A stretch of DNA of 64,000 nucleotides from the NCBI RefSeq assembly GCF_040683095.1, contig NZ_JBFBCI010000024.1, positions 1 to 64,000 of the forward strand, in the 5' to 3' direction. Shown in pieces: positions 33,007-41,808 of this stretch (position 1 is the first letter of the stretch; the number at the start of each line of letters is the position of its first letter). The notes beneath the pieces are model-generated. The model was not told the DNA's origin, ran no database searches, and was given only the letters and a program-made list of their open reading frames with translations. Made by a program: the position numbers and the translations under genes. This stretch comes from Sphaerisporangium sp040683095. GTDB taxonomy: Bacteria; Actinomycetota; Actinomycetes; Streptosporangiales; Streptosporangiaceae.

Positions 33007-34296
33007 GTGGTCCAGCAGCCGAACCGGTTCGGGGAAGAGCTCCGGAGGCGCCGTCTCGCCGCTGGTCTCACGCTCACGCAACTGGCAGGGCTCGTGCACT
33101 ACAGCAAGGGTCAGCTCAGCAAGGTCGAGCGGGGCGTCAAGCCGCCCAGCCGGGGACTGGCCGCTCACTGCGACGCCAAGCTCAACGCCGAGGGCGCTCT
33201 CACGGCCCTGGCGCGCACGACCCTGCCCGACGCCGAAGCCGAAGCGGAGATGACCACCGGTGACGAGGAGGTGTGGCTCATGCAGTTGTCGCCCGACGGG
33301 CAGAGCTGGTTCCGGACAGTGGGCCGGCGGCAGGTGATCGTCGCGGGCGCCGCCTCGATGGCCGGGATGAGCATCGGCAGGCCGGGGACGTCCTCCGCCG
33401 ACGGTGAGAGGTTCCTGGAGGCGTCCCGCTCGCTCTTCGACGAGTACCGGCGGCTCGGCCAGACCGGAAGTCCCGGCCTTTTGATGCCCGCCCTCATCGC
33501 GCAGACGCACGTCCTGCGCGACCTGTCGGCGCACGCCGGTACGCGCGTCCGCCGCGCCCTGCTGAAGATGGGCTCCCGGTACGCCGAGTACGTCGGCTGG
33601 CTGGCGCAGGAGGCGGGGGACGAGAAGGCCGCCCTGTGGTGGACACAACGTGCCGTCGAGCTCGCCGCGGCCGGAGGTGACGGCGACCTGGCCGCGTACG
33701 GTCTGGTACGGCGCGCGCTGGTCACGCTCTACCGGGGAGAGGCCGAGCAGACCGTCGAGCTGGCCCGGCGGGCGCAGAGCGGTACGGTGCCGCCGCGCAT
33801 CCACGGGCTGGCCGCCCAGCGCGAGGCCCAGGGGCACGCCCTCGCTGGGGACTACGACGCCTCCATGCGGAGCCTCGACCGTGCCCGGACGCTGCTCGCG
33901 CAGCACACGTCCGACGCGGGCGCGCCCGTCATCGGCAGCACCAACCTGCCGGACTCGGTCTCGATGGTGACCGGCTGGTGCCTGCACGACCTCGGGCGCT
34001 GCCGGGAAGCCGCGGAGATCCTGGACGCCCAGCTCGCGCAGGTGCCACCCCACGCCACGCGCACACAGGTCCGGTACGGCGTGCGGCGGGCGCTCGCCTA
34101 CGCCGCGGCCGGTGAGATCGACCACGCGTGCGAGCTCGCAGAACGGCTGCTCGGCGACGCGATCACGGTGAGCTCGGCGACCGTCGGCGCCGACCTGCGA
34201 ACCCTGGCCCGCACCCTGGCTCGCCACCCCCGCAACCCGTCGGTGCGCTCACTGGCACCCAGGCTCGGTACCGCCCTGCACATCATCGCCCCATAA
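33007..34296 (+). CDS. XRE-family regulator with TPR-like domain
   Basis: A 429-residue protein: an N-terminal XRE helix-turn-helix (FGEELRRRRLAAGLTLTQLA then GLVHYSKGQLSKVERGVK), a short linker with a hydrophobic segment (RRQVIVAGAASMAGMSIG), and a long alpha-helical region of TPR-like repeats (for example YVGWLAQEAGDEKAALWWTQ and ALAGDYDASMRSLDRARTLL). The GTG at 33007 has GGAGG at 32997-33001. Proteins of this design regulate, and sometimes sense a peptide or nucleotide for, neighbouring genes. It lies 46 bases before the TIR operon on the same strand, so it may regulate the operon or belong to it. Confidence 0.88.
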   Translation: MVQQPNRFGEELRRRRLAAGLTLTQLAGLVHYSKGQLSKVERGVKPPSRGLAAHCDAKLNAEGALTALARTTLPDAEAEAEMTTGDEEVWLMQLSPDGQSWFRTVGRRQVIVAGAASMAGMSIGRPGTSSADGERFLEASRSLFDEYRRLGQTGSPGLLMPALIAQTHVLRDLSAHAGTRVRRALLKMGSRYAEYVGWLAQEAGDEKAALWWTQRAVELAAAGGDGDLAAYGLVRRALVTLYRGEAEQTVELARRAQSGTVPPRIHGLAAQREAQGHALAGDYDASMRSLDRARTLLAQHTSDAGAPVIGSTNLPDSVSMVTGWCLHDLGRCREAAEILDAQLAQVPPHATRTQVRYGVRRALAYAAAGEIDHACELAERLLGDAITVSSATVGADLRTLARTLARHPRNPSVRSLAPRLGTALHIIAP

Positions 34297-34342
34297 AGAG
34301 CACCTCGTACTGATCGTTCCTTTGACGGAGGGATTCTTCGGC

Positions 34343-35107
34343 ATGCACGAAATCTTCATCAACTACCGCACCGGCGACGGCGATAAGACCGCCGCCGCGC
34401 TAGACCGGGAACTTTCGCATCGCTTCGGGGAAGAGCGCATTTTCCGGGCGTCCAAGTCCATCCAGGCCGGCCAGAGGTACACCGAAGAGCTGATCAACGG
34501 CGTGCGGTCCAGCGCCGTTCTGTTGGCGGTCGTCGGCGCGGGGTGGTCCAAGCACCCCGGGCTGCACGACGAGCGGGACTGGGTCCGCAGGGAGATCCTC
34601 GAGGCGTACGCCAGCGGGACCCGGGTCATTCCCGTCATCGACGGCAGGAGGACCGATCGCCTGAGCGTCGCGGACCTGCCCGCCGAACTCGCTCAATTCG
34701 CGGAGGCCCAATCCCTGCACCTCGACCTGCAAAAAGGTTCGGTCGATCTCGTTCACATCGGGGACGTACTCGCCGACTACGTTCCCGCGCTGAAGAAGGC
34801 CGATCGCCGTCACACGGAGGCCGACGGACCCGGAGCGGTGGGCAACACGGTCGCCGACGTCCACGGCCCGGCGATCCAGTCCAGGGACATCACCGGCGAT
34901 GTGTCGGACGTGAAGAACGTCGTCACCGGCAGCACAGGAACGTTCCACATGGGAAAGGGTGATCAGCACATCACGCGCCACGAAACGACCAACAACTACG
35001 ACCATCGCACCGACAACTCCCGGCACTACGGGACGAACAACATCTCGGGCGAGAACCAGGGAGGAATACACCAGCGCTTCGACTTCTCCGGCAAGGACGA
35101 GGACTGA
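34343..35107 (+). CDS. TIR-domain protein with motif-rich tail
   Basis: A 254-residue protein. Residues 1-150 form a TIR domain: HEIFINYRTGDGDKTAAALD, IFRASKSIQAGQRY, VLLAVVGAGW, and DWVRREI with Glu84 at the position of the catalytic glutamate of TIR NAD hydrolases. Residues 160-254 are a low-complexity, Asn/His/Gly-rich tail that holds GNTVADVHGPAIQSRDITGD (168-187) and GDQHIT (206-211). The second motif recurs at the N-terminus of the next protein. TIR proteins of this kind act as NAD-depleting effectors or adaptors in bacterial immunity; the tail looks like a homotypic interaction region (inference). ATG 34343 starts exactly at the domain. Confidence 0.85.
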   Translation: MHEIFINYRTGDGDKTAAALDRELSHRFGEERIFRASKSIQAGQRYTEELINGVRSSAVLLAVVGAGWSKHPGLHDERDWVRREILEAYASGTRVIPVIDGRRTDRLSVADLPAELAQFAEAQSLHLDLQKGSVDLVHIGDVLADYVPALKKADRRHTEADGPGAVGNTVADVHGPAIQSRDITGDVSDVKNVVTGSTGTFHMGKGDQHITRHETTNNYDHRTDNSRHYGTNNISGENQGGIHQRFDFSGKDED

Positions 35108-35113
35108 CGCGCG

Positions 35114-37084
35114 ATGAACGACCGGTTCAATACCCAGATGTACAACCCGCAAGGCAACAACGTGCACAATGGTGACGGCGACCAGCACATCACTGTGTAC
35201 GCTCTGGCGGCGGATGCCCGAGGTAAGAGGCCGCGCGACGTCGCCGACGACGAACTGCTGTGGTTGAAGCGGCGTTTCGTCCCGCCCCCGGGATTCGCCA
35301 CGGCGGAGGACGTTCTGCGATCGAGCGGCACCGTCCTGCTGGACGGGCGGCCAGGCAGCGGCCGAAACGCGGCCGCGAAGATGCTTTTGGACGGCCTGCG
35401 GATGGGCACCGAAGAGCTGCACGAACTGCCGATCAGGGACGAGTCGCCCCGCCTGAATCCCCAGAACGTCGGCGACAGGGACCTGCTCTGGCTCGATCTC
35501 TCGACGGTGCCCGAACCGCTCTGGGTCGAGACGCACGCCGAACTCTCCTCGCTACGCCACACCGTGCGGCGGCGGGGAGCGCACCTGGTGGTCGTGCTCC
35601 CGGAGCATAGGAACGAGCGGCTCCGGGGAGAGCTGAACCCTTATCGCGTCGGAATCGCGCGTCCTCCGGCCTCGGAGGCGGTTCGACTTCATCTTAGGCT
35701 GGCCAGCATTCCTGCCGGGGAGTTCCAACGGCCTGCCCCGGCTCTGGACGAATTCCTGGCCAAAAGCCGTTCGATGCTGGAGATCGGTCACTTCGCCGAG
35801 TTCGTCGTTCGCGCGCGGATGGAGGGCCACGGCGACGATTTCGCGGCTTGGTGCGCGTGGGCTCGCGACGCGATGGCCGATCACACCAAGGACGTTGCTG
35901 AACTCGTGCGTGATCGACGCGAGGGGCCTCAGCGCGCGTTGTTGCTGGCCACGGCCATGCTGCAGGGTGCCCACCCTGACCGGGTGTCCGAGGCCGCCAC
36001 CGCCCTTCTCGCATTGGTGAAGTATTCGCGGCACGAGGACGAAACCCCGCTAGAACACGTGGATCTCGCCGTAAGGTTCGATGAGATCGAAGCTGAGACC
36101 GATGCCGACGGAAACGTGCGGTTCAAGAAGCCCGGTTTCGACGCGGCGGTTCGCGCCCACTTCTGGGCGCACATTCCGGAACTGCGCAGGCATCTTCAGG
36201 AATGGGTAGGAAGCGTCGTCGAGTCCGGCGGCCTTGACGACGAAGACTGTGACCTTCTGGTCGAGCGGTTCGCCAGCCAATGCCTGCATCCCCTGTACAT
36301 GACGAACCTCGTCTCGCTGGTCGAACGCTGGACGTCCGAACCGGCGAGCAAGGTCCGGCTGCGCGCGGCCTCCCAGGCGTTGAAGCATGGCCTTGAGCAT
36401 CCGGAACATGGTCGGTTCTTCCGCAAGACGATCTACGAATGGTCGAAGCTGACCAACCTGTCTCCCGCGCTCACCAAGGTTCTGGTGGCGATCTGCGCGG
36501 AGGTCATGGCGGTACGGCATCCGCCTCAGGCGCTCGTCCGGCTCCACCACCTGGCGCGGCGGGAGCGTCTGACCACGGACGCGCGGGGGGCACTCGTGCG
36601 GCTGGTGCGCGAGGGGGACGCCTGGCTTCGCCGCCTCCTGTTGCAGCGGCTGACCAGTCCTTCTCCTGACGAACGGATACGGGTTGCCGACGTCGAACTG
36701 TTCCTGGCGGTCGGCGATCCGGGGATGGTCACCGAGTCCCGGCGGTCGGCTCGTCCGCTCATCGAGGACGCCGTCGTGCGGGAGCGACTTGCCGTCGGGT
36801 GGGGTGTCGTCTTCGAGGGGCGGTCGCACGAGGAGTGGGGGCCCTTCGCGCGGTCCTGGCTGCGCGCGGCGTTCGAAGGGACACGGCATCGCGACAGGCT
36901 CCTCGACGTGCTCATCACCCCCGACCGCAGCGACGAGGTTCTGTCTCGTTTGTACGTGACCGCTCGCGACCTGCCCCGGGCCGAGTCGGGCGAGACGTTC
37001 ACACCCGGCGAGCGGGATCGCCGCGCGTTCGCCGAGTACGTCCTCCACAAGATCGATGCCGCCCAGGGCATCCCGGCCGCCTGA
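35114..37084 (+). CDS. P-loop-like/helical-repeat partner of the TIR protein
   Basis: A 656-residue protein encoded 6 bases after the TIR gene. The first 30 residues are Asn/Gly/His-rich and contain GDQHIT (22-27), matching the TIR tail. A Walker A-like loop lies at residues 78-85 (GRPGSGRN), in which arginine replaces the usual lysine, with LLWLDLSTVPE and GAHLVVVLPEH as later strands. This resembles a degenerate STAND/AAA-type ATPase. The remaining ~400 residues are alpha-helical with HEAT/TPR-like periodicity (for example YMTNLVSLVERWTSEPASKV). It may be a sensor or scaffold for the TIR protein. No database family comes to mind. Confidence 0.75.
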   Translation: MNDRFNTQMYNPQGNNVHNGDGDQHITVYALAADARGKRPRDVADDELLWLKRRFVPPPGFATAEDVLRSSGTVLLDGRPGSGRNAAAKMLLDGLRMGTEELHELPIRDESPRLNPQNVGDRDLLWLDLSTVPEPLWVETHAELSSLRHTVRRRGAHLVVVLPEHRNERLRGELNPYRVGIARPPASEAVRLHLRLASIPAGEFQRPAPALDEFLAKSRSMLEIGHFAEFVVRARMEGHGDDFAAWCAWARDAMADHTKDVAELVRDRREGPQRALLLATAMLQGAHPDRVSEAATALLALVKYSRHEDETPLEHVDLAVRFDEIEAETDADGNVRFKKPGFDAAVRAHFWAHIPELRRHLQEWVGSVVESGGLDDEDCDLLVERFASQCLHPLYMTNLVSLVERWTSEPASKVRLRAASQALKHGLEHPEHGRFFRKTIYEWSKLTNLSPALTKVLVAICAEVMAVRHPPQALVRLHHLARRERLTTDARGALVRLVREGDAWLRRLLLQRLTSPSPDERIRVADVELFLAVGDPGMVTESRRSARPLIEDAVVRERLAVGWGVVFEGRSHEEWGPFARSWLRAAFEGTRHRDRLLDVLITPDRSDEVLSRLYVTARDLPRAESGETFTPGERDRRAFAEYVLHKIDAAQGIPAA

Positions 37085-37093
37085 GGTGTCGCC

Positions 37094-38296
37094 ATGACGA
37101 TGAATCGAGAAGGACGCGCCGTGAGGCACGGTAGCCGGACGGTGGGGATCTACTTCTTCCTCTTCTGCGGGCTGATAGCCGTGGGGCTGCTGCTGTTCGC
37201 GCCCCTGCCGGTCTGGACGTGGTTGATCATCGGCGGCCTGCTGCTCGCGGTCCTCGCCGTCCTGTACGTGCGGGCGGGCGGAGGACGCGAACCGTACTCG
37301 CCACCGCCTTCAGAGCCGGAACCGTACCTGCCCCCTCCAAGGCCGGAGCCCCGGCAGGAGCAGATCCAGCAGATCGCGCTTCCCAGCGCGGAGCCGGACT
37401 ACGACTTTCTGTTCTCTGCGACGGTCCGCTGGGCTCCGACCGGCGTCGTGGAGAGTTCCGAGATGATCGGTCTGGCCGGTCTCGCCATCGAGGCGATAGT
37501 GGCCCGTGCCCGTGCCGTCACCGAGCAGCGGCCCCCGGCCAGAGCCTCACTCGTGCAGTACGAGCTGAACGGAGTTCTCGGCCGGGTGAAACAGGACCCG
37601 GGCGGATACCTGCGCGCGATGGCGCTTTCGGTGACGCTGACGCTCTCCGACGCCGACCAAAAACGTCTGGACCGGCTCGCCGGGATACGCAAGGACAAGG
37701 CCATCTGGGAGCATCAGAGGAAAGAGGAGCAGAGCAAGCGCGACTACCTCAGCGAGGACGTGCTGAAGGACCCCGGAAGCGCCGTCGTCTGGTATCTCGC
37801 CAGGAACGACGACCAGGTCGAGCGGGCGGTCAAGGACATAGGCCTTCTCGCCCAGCTCTCCTCCGCGGCGAACAACGCGGACGTGCCCGAACGTTTCCAG
37901 CATCTCGTGCCGTTTCCCGTGCCGGGCGGGTCGGCGGCGCACGCGGGGGACGGGGAGGCGAACGGCCACCCGCTGTCCGCGGTGGACCATTTCGCGGCGT
38001 TCCTGCGCGCGATGGGTTTCACGGAGGACAATCCGCGGTGTGCCCTGTTCGTCGAGCGGAACGTCGCGTTTCTCCGCGCGCAGGGCATGAACGACGTGGC
38101 GGACGACCTGGTCCGCCGGTTCCACGTCCCACCCCCGGTCCCCGGTGAATCGCGGACCCCTCCTCCGGACGAGTCCGGCTTCCCGGCTTCCGGCGAGCCT
38201 CCGTTCCCGCCGCCGCCACGGGACGATTCCTATCCGCCGCCGGACGGCCCGGAGGACGATCCGGGCCACGGCCCGCAGGACGAGCCAAGGCTCTGA
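37094..38296 (+). CDS. Membrane protein with cytoplasmic domain, third gene of the TIR operon
   Basis: A 400-residue protein with two adjacent N-terminal membrane segments (about residues 17-40 and 42-62), a Pro/Glu-rich linker, and a cytoplasmic domain from about residue 100 (YDFLFSATVRWAP, then LVQYELNGVLGRVKQDPGGY). A charged helical stretch (KAIWEHQRKEEQSKRDYLSE) follows. The mixture of beta strands and a charged helix faintly recalls SPFH/band-7 scaffolds. The C-terminal 70 residues are Pro-rich and disordered. It lies 9 bases after the previous gene and probably anchors the complex to the membrane. Function unknown. Confidence 0.75.
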   Translation: MTMNREGRAVRHGSRTVGIYFFLFCGLIAVGLLLFAPLPVWTWLIIGGLLLAVLAVLYVRAGGGREPYSPPPSEPEPYLPPPRPEPRQEQIQQIALPSAEPDYDFLFSATVRWAPTGVVESSEMIGLAGLAIEAIVARARAVTEQRPPARASLVQYELNGVLGRVKQDPGGYLRAMALSVTLTLSDADQKRLDRLAGIRKDKAIWEHQRKEEQSKRDYLSEDVLKDPGSAVVWYLARNDDQVERAVKDIGLLAQLSSAANNADVPERFQHLVPFPVPGGSAAHAGDGEANGHPLSAVDHFAAFLRAMGFTEDNPRCALFVERNVAFLRAQGMNDVADDLVRRFHVPPPVPGESRTPPPDESGFPASGEPPFPPPPRDDSYPPPDGPEDDPGHGPQDEPRL

Positions 38297-38419
38297 GTTG
38301 TCGCCGTCGGGGGACGGAGGGTCGGTCCGGACGACGACCTCGGGATCCGTCGGGGCGTGCGCCTTGGCGCGGTCCCGGTACGCCGCTGGCCGGGCGAGGG
38401 GCGGACCGGGACCGCCGGG

Positions 38420-38725
38420 TCAGCGGGTGTTGACGCGTAGGTTGACGATCTGGCCCGGCGGGAGCTGGGCGGTGGAGGTTTGGCCGGCCGGCACCCATGG
38501 GCCGACGCTGTAGACGTAGCCGACCATCGGGTTGACGTGCAGGACGGTCACGGCGACCTGGTGTTCGCCGGTGCCGGTGGCGCAGTAGCTGGACACCGTC
38601 GCCGGCGTGGAGCTGGTGGAGCAGTTGGTGGGGACGGCGAGCGCCGCGGGCGCCGTGCCGATCAGCAGGGCCGTGGTGAGGGTGGCGGTGGCGGCCAGGG
38701 CGGCCGCGCGGTTCCTGGGTTTCAC
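38420..38725 (-). CDS. Small secreted protein
   Basis: A 101-residue protein with a clear Sec signal peptide (RNRAAALAATATLTTALLIG, cleavage after AALA near residue 30). The mature ~70 residues include two cysteines (NCSTSS and SYCATG) that may form one disulfide, and a beta-rich segment (HQVAVTVLHVNPMVGYVYSV). No family is recognised. Its promoter region carries a 17-bp palindrome, so expression is probably regulated, perhaps together with extracellular polymer degradation (inference). Confidence 0.75.
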   Translation of the reverse strand: MKPRNRAAALAATATLTTALLIGTAPAALAVPTNCSTSSTPATVSSYCATGTGEHQVAVTVLHVNPMVGYVYSVGPWVPAGQTSTAQLPPGQIVNLRVNTR

Positions 38726-38773
38726 GGTGACTCCTCCGCCTCCCGCCGGGCCGGACGCTCGGCGGGGTTTCTT

Positions 38774-38790
38774 TTAGGAAAGTTTCCTAA
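38774..38790. promoter_or_regulatory. 17-bp palindromic operator TTAGGAAAGTTTCCTAA
   Basis: A perfect inverted repeat around a central G, 49 bases upstream of the secreted-protein start. Repressors of the LacI, ROK or GntR type bind sites of this size; similar GGAAA-TTTCC dyads precede secreted carbohydrate-active genes in actinobacteria (recalled, not verified). Confidence 0.6.
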
Positions 38791-38908
38791 GCGAGAGCCT
38801 AGCTGCGGGGGAGGCGGAGTCAAGGCCCCTCAGGCGGAACCGAGGCCGTCGGGCGGAGCCGGAGGCCGGTCGTCAGGCACGGTCGAGCCTCAGGCGGGCG
38901 CAAGCCCG

Positions 38909-40519
38909 TCAGGACGACGGTGGCCGTGGATCGGCCGCGAGCGCCTCGGCGGCCAGTTCGCGGCACTCGGCCAGCGTCCGGGCGGCGAGGGCGGCGCGGA
39001 CGTCCGGCACGCACACCGCCGCCATCGACAGGCTCGTCACGCCGAGGCCCGCGAGGACCGGTGCGAGCCGCGGATCGCCGGCCGCCTCCCCGCAGACGCC
39101 CACCGGCTTGCCCGCCGCGCGTCCGGCCTCGGCGCAGCGTCCGATGAGCTCCAGCAGCGCGGGCTGCCAGGGGTCCAGCAGGTCGGCCAGGCCCGGGTGC
39201 TGCCGGTCGGCGGCCAGGGTGTACTGGCTCAGGTCGTTGGTGCCGATGCTGAGGAAGTCGGCCTCGCGCAGCAGCCGGTCGGCGTGCAGCGCGGCGGCGG
39301 GCACCTCGACCATGACGCCGACGCGCGCGATGCCGCGGGCCCGGGCGCGGGACGCGAACTCGGCCGCCTCGCCCGCCGTGGTCACCATGGGCGCCATCAC
39401 CCACGGCTCGGCGCCGGTCGCGTCGGCGGCCCGGGCGATCGCCTCCAGCTGGGTGTCCAGCACGCCGGGCAGCAGCCGCGCGACCCGCAGCCCCCGTACG
39501 CCGAGCGCGGGGTTGGGCTCCTGCGGCAGGCCGAGGAAGGGCAGCGGCTTGTCGGTGCCCGCGTCCAGCGTCCTGACGACCACCAGCGGCGTGCGGGAGA
39601 AGACCGCACTGTAGGCGGCGACCTGCTCCTCCAGCGACGGCTCCGTCCTGCGGCCGAGGAACAGGAACTCGGTGCGGAACAGGCCGACCCCCTCGGCGCC
39701 GTCGGCGAGGTCGCGCGCGGACCCGATGTTGAGCAGCAGCTTGACCGGATGGCCGTCGGCGGTCCGGCCCGGCCCCTCGCCACGCCCGCGTTCGGCCCGC
39801 TCGCGCGCGCCGGCCGTGCGTACCCGCTCGGCGTCGGAGGAGGTCAGGCCGGTGCCGACCTCGCCGGTGGCGCCGTCGACGCTGACGAGCGTTCCGTCGT
39901 CCAGCGTCAGCGCGCCCGCGCAGCCGACGACGGCGGGCAGCCCGCGGCCGCGGGCGAGGATCGCGGTGTGGCCCGTCGGCCCGCCCTTCTCGGTGACCAG
40001 GGCCAGGACGGTGTCGTCCAGCCCGGCCGTGTCGGCGGGGGAGAGGTCCTCGGCGACCAGCACGAACGGGTGACCGGGCGCGGGCACGCCCGGCGTGGGC
40101 AGGCCGAGTGCCGCGGCCACGGCGCGGTTGCGCAGGTCGTCGAGGTCGGCGGCCCGCTCGGCGAAGTACCCGCCCGCGTCCACCAGCGCCCGCCGGTGTA
40201 CGGCGAAGGCGGCGTCGAGCGCGTGCGGGGCGTCCATCCCGGCGTCGCAGTTCTCCGCGCAGCCGTCCGCGAGCATCGGGTCGCGGGCCATCATCGCCTG
40301 GGCTTCGAGGATGTCGGCCGCCTCGGGGTCGCCCGCAGCGGCGGCGCGCCGTTCGAGGTCCTCGGCGACCGCGTCCAGTGCGCGGGCGGCCACCGCGGCC
40401 TCGGCGACCGCGTCGGTGACCGGGCGCGGGTCGGGCAGCGCGGGCGGCCCGGCGATCCGGATCACCGGGCCGGCGGTGCGGCCGGGGCTGACGCCCAGGC
40501 CGCGCAGCGCCTCACCCAT
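38909..40519 (-). CDS. ptsI: PTS enzyme I (phosphoenolpyruvate-protein phosphotransferase)
   Basis: A 536-residue EI that transfers phosphate from PEP to HPr. The phosphorylated histidine is His184 in GGPTGHTAIL (usually GGRTSHTAI). The PEP-binding C-terminal barrel contains GVGLFRTEFLFLGR, PALGVRGLRVARLL, VGVMVEVPAA, SIGTNDLSQYTLAADR and the active-site Cys in GVCGEAAGDP. The length is slightly below the 570 residues of E. coli EI. It starts at ATG 40519, 8 bases inside the HPr gene, and ends the PTS operon. A dedicated EI at the end of a sugar-specific operon may also serve as the general EI of the organism. Confidence 0.96.
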   Translation of the reverse strand: MGEALRGLGVSPGRTAGPVIRIAGPPALPDPRPVTDAVAEAAVAARALDAVAEDLERRAAAAGDPEAADILEAQAMMARDPMLADGCAENCDAGMDAPHALDAAFAVHRRALVDAGGYFAERAADLDDLRNRAVAAALGLPTPGVPAPGHPFVLVAEDLSPADTAGLDDTVLALVTEKGGPTGHTAILARGRGLPAVVGCAGALTLDDGTLVSVDGATGEVGTGLTSSDAERVRTAGARERAERGRGEGPGRTADGHPVKLLLNIGSARDLADGAEGVGLFRTEFLFLGRRTEPSLEEQVAAYSAVFSRTPLVVVRTLDAGTDKPLPFLGLPQEPNPALGVRGLRVARLLPGVLDTQLEAIARAADATGAEPWVMAPMVTTAGEAAEFASRARARGIARVGVMVEVPAAALHADRLLREADFLSIGTNDLSQYTLAADRQHPGLADLLDPWQPALLELIGRCAEAGRAAGKPVGVCGEAAGDPRLAPVLAGLGVTSLSMAAVCVPDVRAALAARTLAECRELAAEALAADPRPPSS

Positions 40520-40787
40520 CGACGGCGTCCAGGTCGCGGGCCAGGAGCGCCACCAGCGTCTCGAGGGCCGCCTCCGCGCCCGGCCCGTCGGCGTCCAGGG
40601 TGACCTGGGTGCCGTGCACGGCGCCGAGGCTGAGCACGCCGAGCATGCTGGAGGCGGGGACCGGCTTGCCCTCGCCGACCCGGATCCGCACCGGCACCCC
40701 CTGGCGGGCGGCGGCCTGGACGAAGATCTTGGCGGGCCTGGCGTGCAGCCCGCTCGACGAGGCGACGGCCACTGTCCTCTCGGGCAT
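40512..40787 (-). CDS. ptsH: PTS phosphocarrier protein HPr
   Basis: A 91-residue HPr. The active-site His15 is in SSSGLHARPAKIF, and the regulatory-serine region is KPVPASSMLGVLSLGA (Ser46/Ser47). It shuttles phosphate from EI to EIIA. The gene overlaps EI by 8 bases and follows the zinc dehydrogenase by 16 bases. Confidence 0.96.
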   Translation of the reverse strand: MPERTVAVASSSGLHARPAKIFVQAAARQGVPVRIRVGEGKPVPASSMLGVLSLGAVHGTQVTLDADGPGAEAALETLVALLARDLDAVDG

Positions 40788-40803
40788 GGTTCGTCCTTCC
40801 TGC

Positions 40804-41808
40804 TCAGGGTTCGATGGTGACCTTGATCGCCTCGCCGCGGCTGACGAGGCCGATGGCGTCGAGGACGCCCGGCAGCGGGAGCCGGTGGGTGATCAGATCG
40901 GCGACGGGCACGGCCCCGTCGGCGATCAGGCTGAGAGCGTTGGCGTTGTGCGCGGGGCTGGAGCCGTTGGCGCCGACGATGGTCAGCTCGCGGTAGTGCA
41001 CGAGGTTGGAGTCGAGCTGGATGATCGGGGCGTCCTTGGGCAGGCCGCCGAAGAAGCTGATCCGCCCCTGCCGGGCCGCCATCTCGACGGCCTGCTGCTG
41101 GGCGGCGCCCGAGGCGGCCGCCGTGATGACGACGTCGGCTCCGCGCCCGCCGGTGAGCTTGACGACCTGGTCGACGGCGTCGCCGCTGATCACCTCGTCG
41201 GGGTGGACGAGCCCGGCGGCCATCTCCAGCCGCTCGGGGTTCACGTCGACCAGGAACACCCGGGACGCGCCGCGCGCCCGCGCCAGGCGGACGTGCAGGC
41301 AGCCGATCGGCCCCGCGCCCATGACGACGACGTCGTCGCCCGCGCCGACCCGGGCCAGTTCCTGGCCGTTGAGTACGCACGCGAGCGGCTCGGCCACCGA
41401 CGCCTCGGCGAAGCCCACGCCGTCGGGGATCCGGTTGACGCCGTCCACGGCGATCACCTTGGCCGGGACGATCATGTACTCGGCGAAGCCGCCGTCGTAG
41501 TGGTAGCCCATCGACTCCTGGTTGGGGCACACCGTCATGCGGCCCCTGCGGCACTCCTCGCAGGCCCCGCAGGGGATCGCGGCGATCACCTGGACGCGCT
41601 CGCCCGTTCCCACGACCTCGCCGGAGATCTCGTGGCCCATCACCCGGGGCGGCCGGATGTGGTGGTGGCCGAACTTGTAGATCTTGGCGTCGGTGCCGCA
41701 GGTAGAGCAGTTCCGCACCCGGATCTTCAGCTCGCCGGGCCCGGCCTCGGGCTCGGGGGCGTCCTCGACGCGGATGTCGCCGGGGGCGTGGAAACGGGCG
41801 ACCTTCAC
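40804..41808 (-). CDS. Zinc-dependent medium-chain dehydrogenase
   Basis: A 334-residue MDR-family dehydrogenase. Catalytic-zinc ligands are Cys37 in STCGTD and His59-Glu60 in MGHEISGEV; the structural-zinc cysteines are in CGACEECRRGRMTVC. The Rossmann motif is VVMGAGPIGCLHV. It likely oxidises a hexitol or hexitol phosphate delivered by the PTS encoded upstream, in the manner of galactitol-1-phosphate or sorbitol dehydrogenases, and is an unusual replacement for the short MtlD-type enzyme. GTG 41808 overlaps the EIIA stop (GTGA) and has GAAGGAG in front. Confidence 0.93.
   Translation of the reverse strand: MKVARFHAPGDIRVEDAPEPEAGPGELKIRVRNCSTCGTDAKIYKFGHHHIRPPRVMGHEISGEVVGTGERVQVIAAIPCGACEECRRGRMTVCPNQESMGYHYDGGFAEYMIVPAKVIAVDGVNRIPDGVGFAEASVAEPLACVLNGQELARVGAGDDVVVMGAGPIGCLHVRLARARGASRVFLVDVNPERLEMAAGLVHPDEVISGDAVDQVVKLTGGRGADVVITAAASGAAQQQAVEMAARQGRISFFGGLPKDAPIIQLDSNLVHYRELTIVGANGSSPAHNANALSLIADGAVPVADLITHRLPLPGVLDAIGLVSRGEAIKVTIEP

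Noticed and set aside
38909..41554. An 881-codon frame that joins enzyme I to upstream sequence
   Set aside because: The 5' part is an out-of-frame reading of the dehydrogenase gene. Enzyme I starts at ATG 40519, as shown by its N-terminus and the overlap with HPr.
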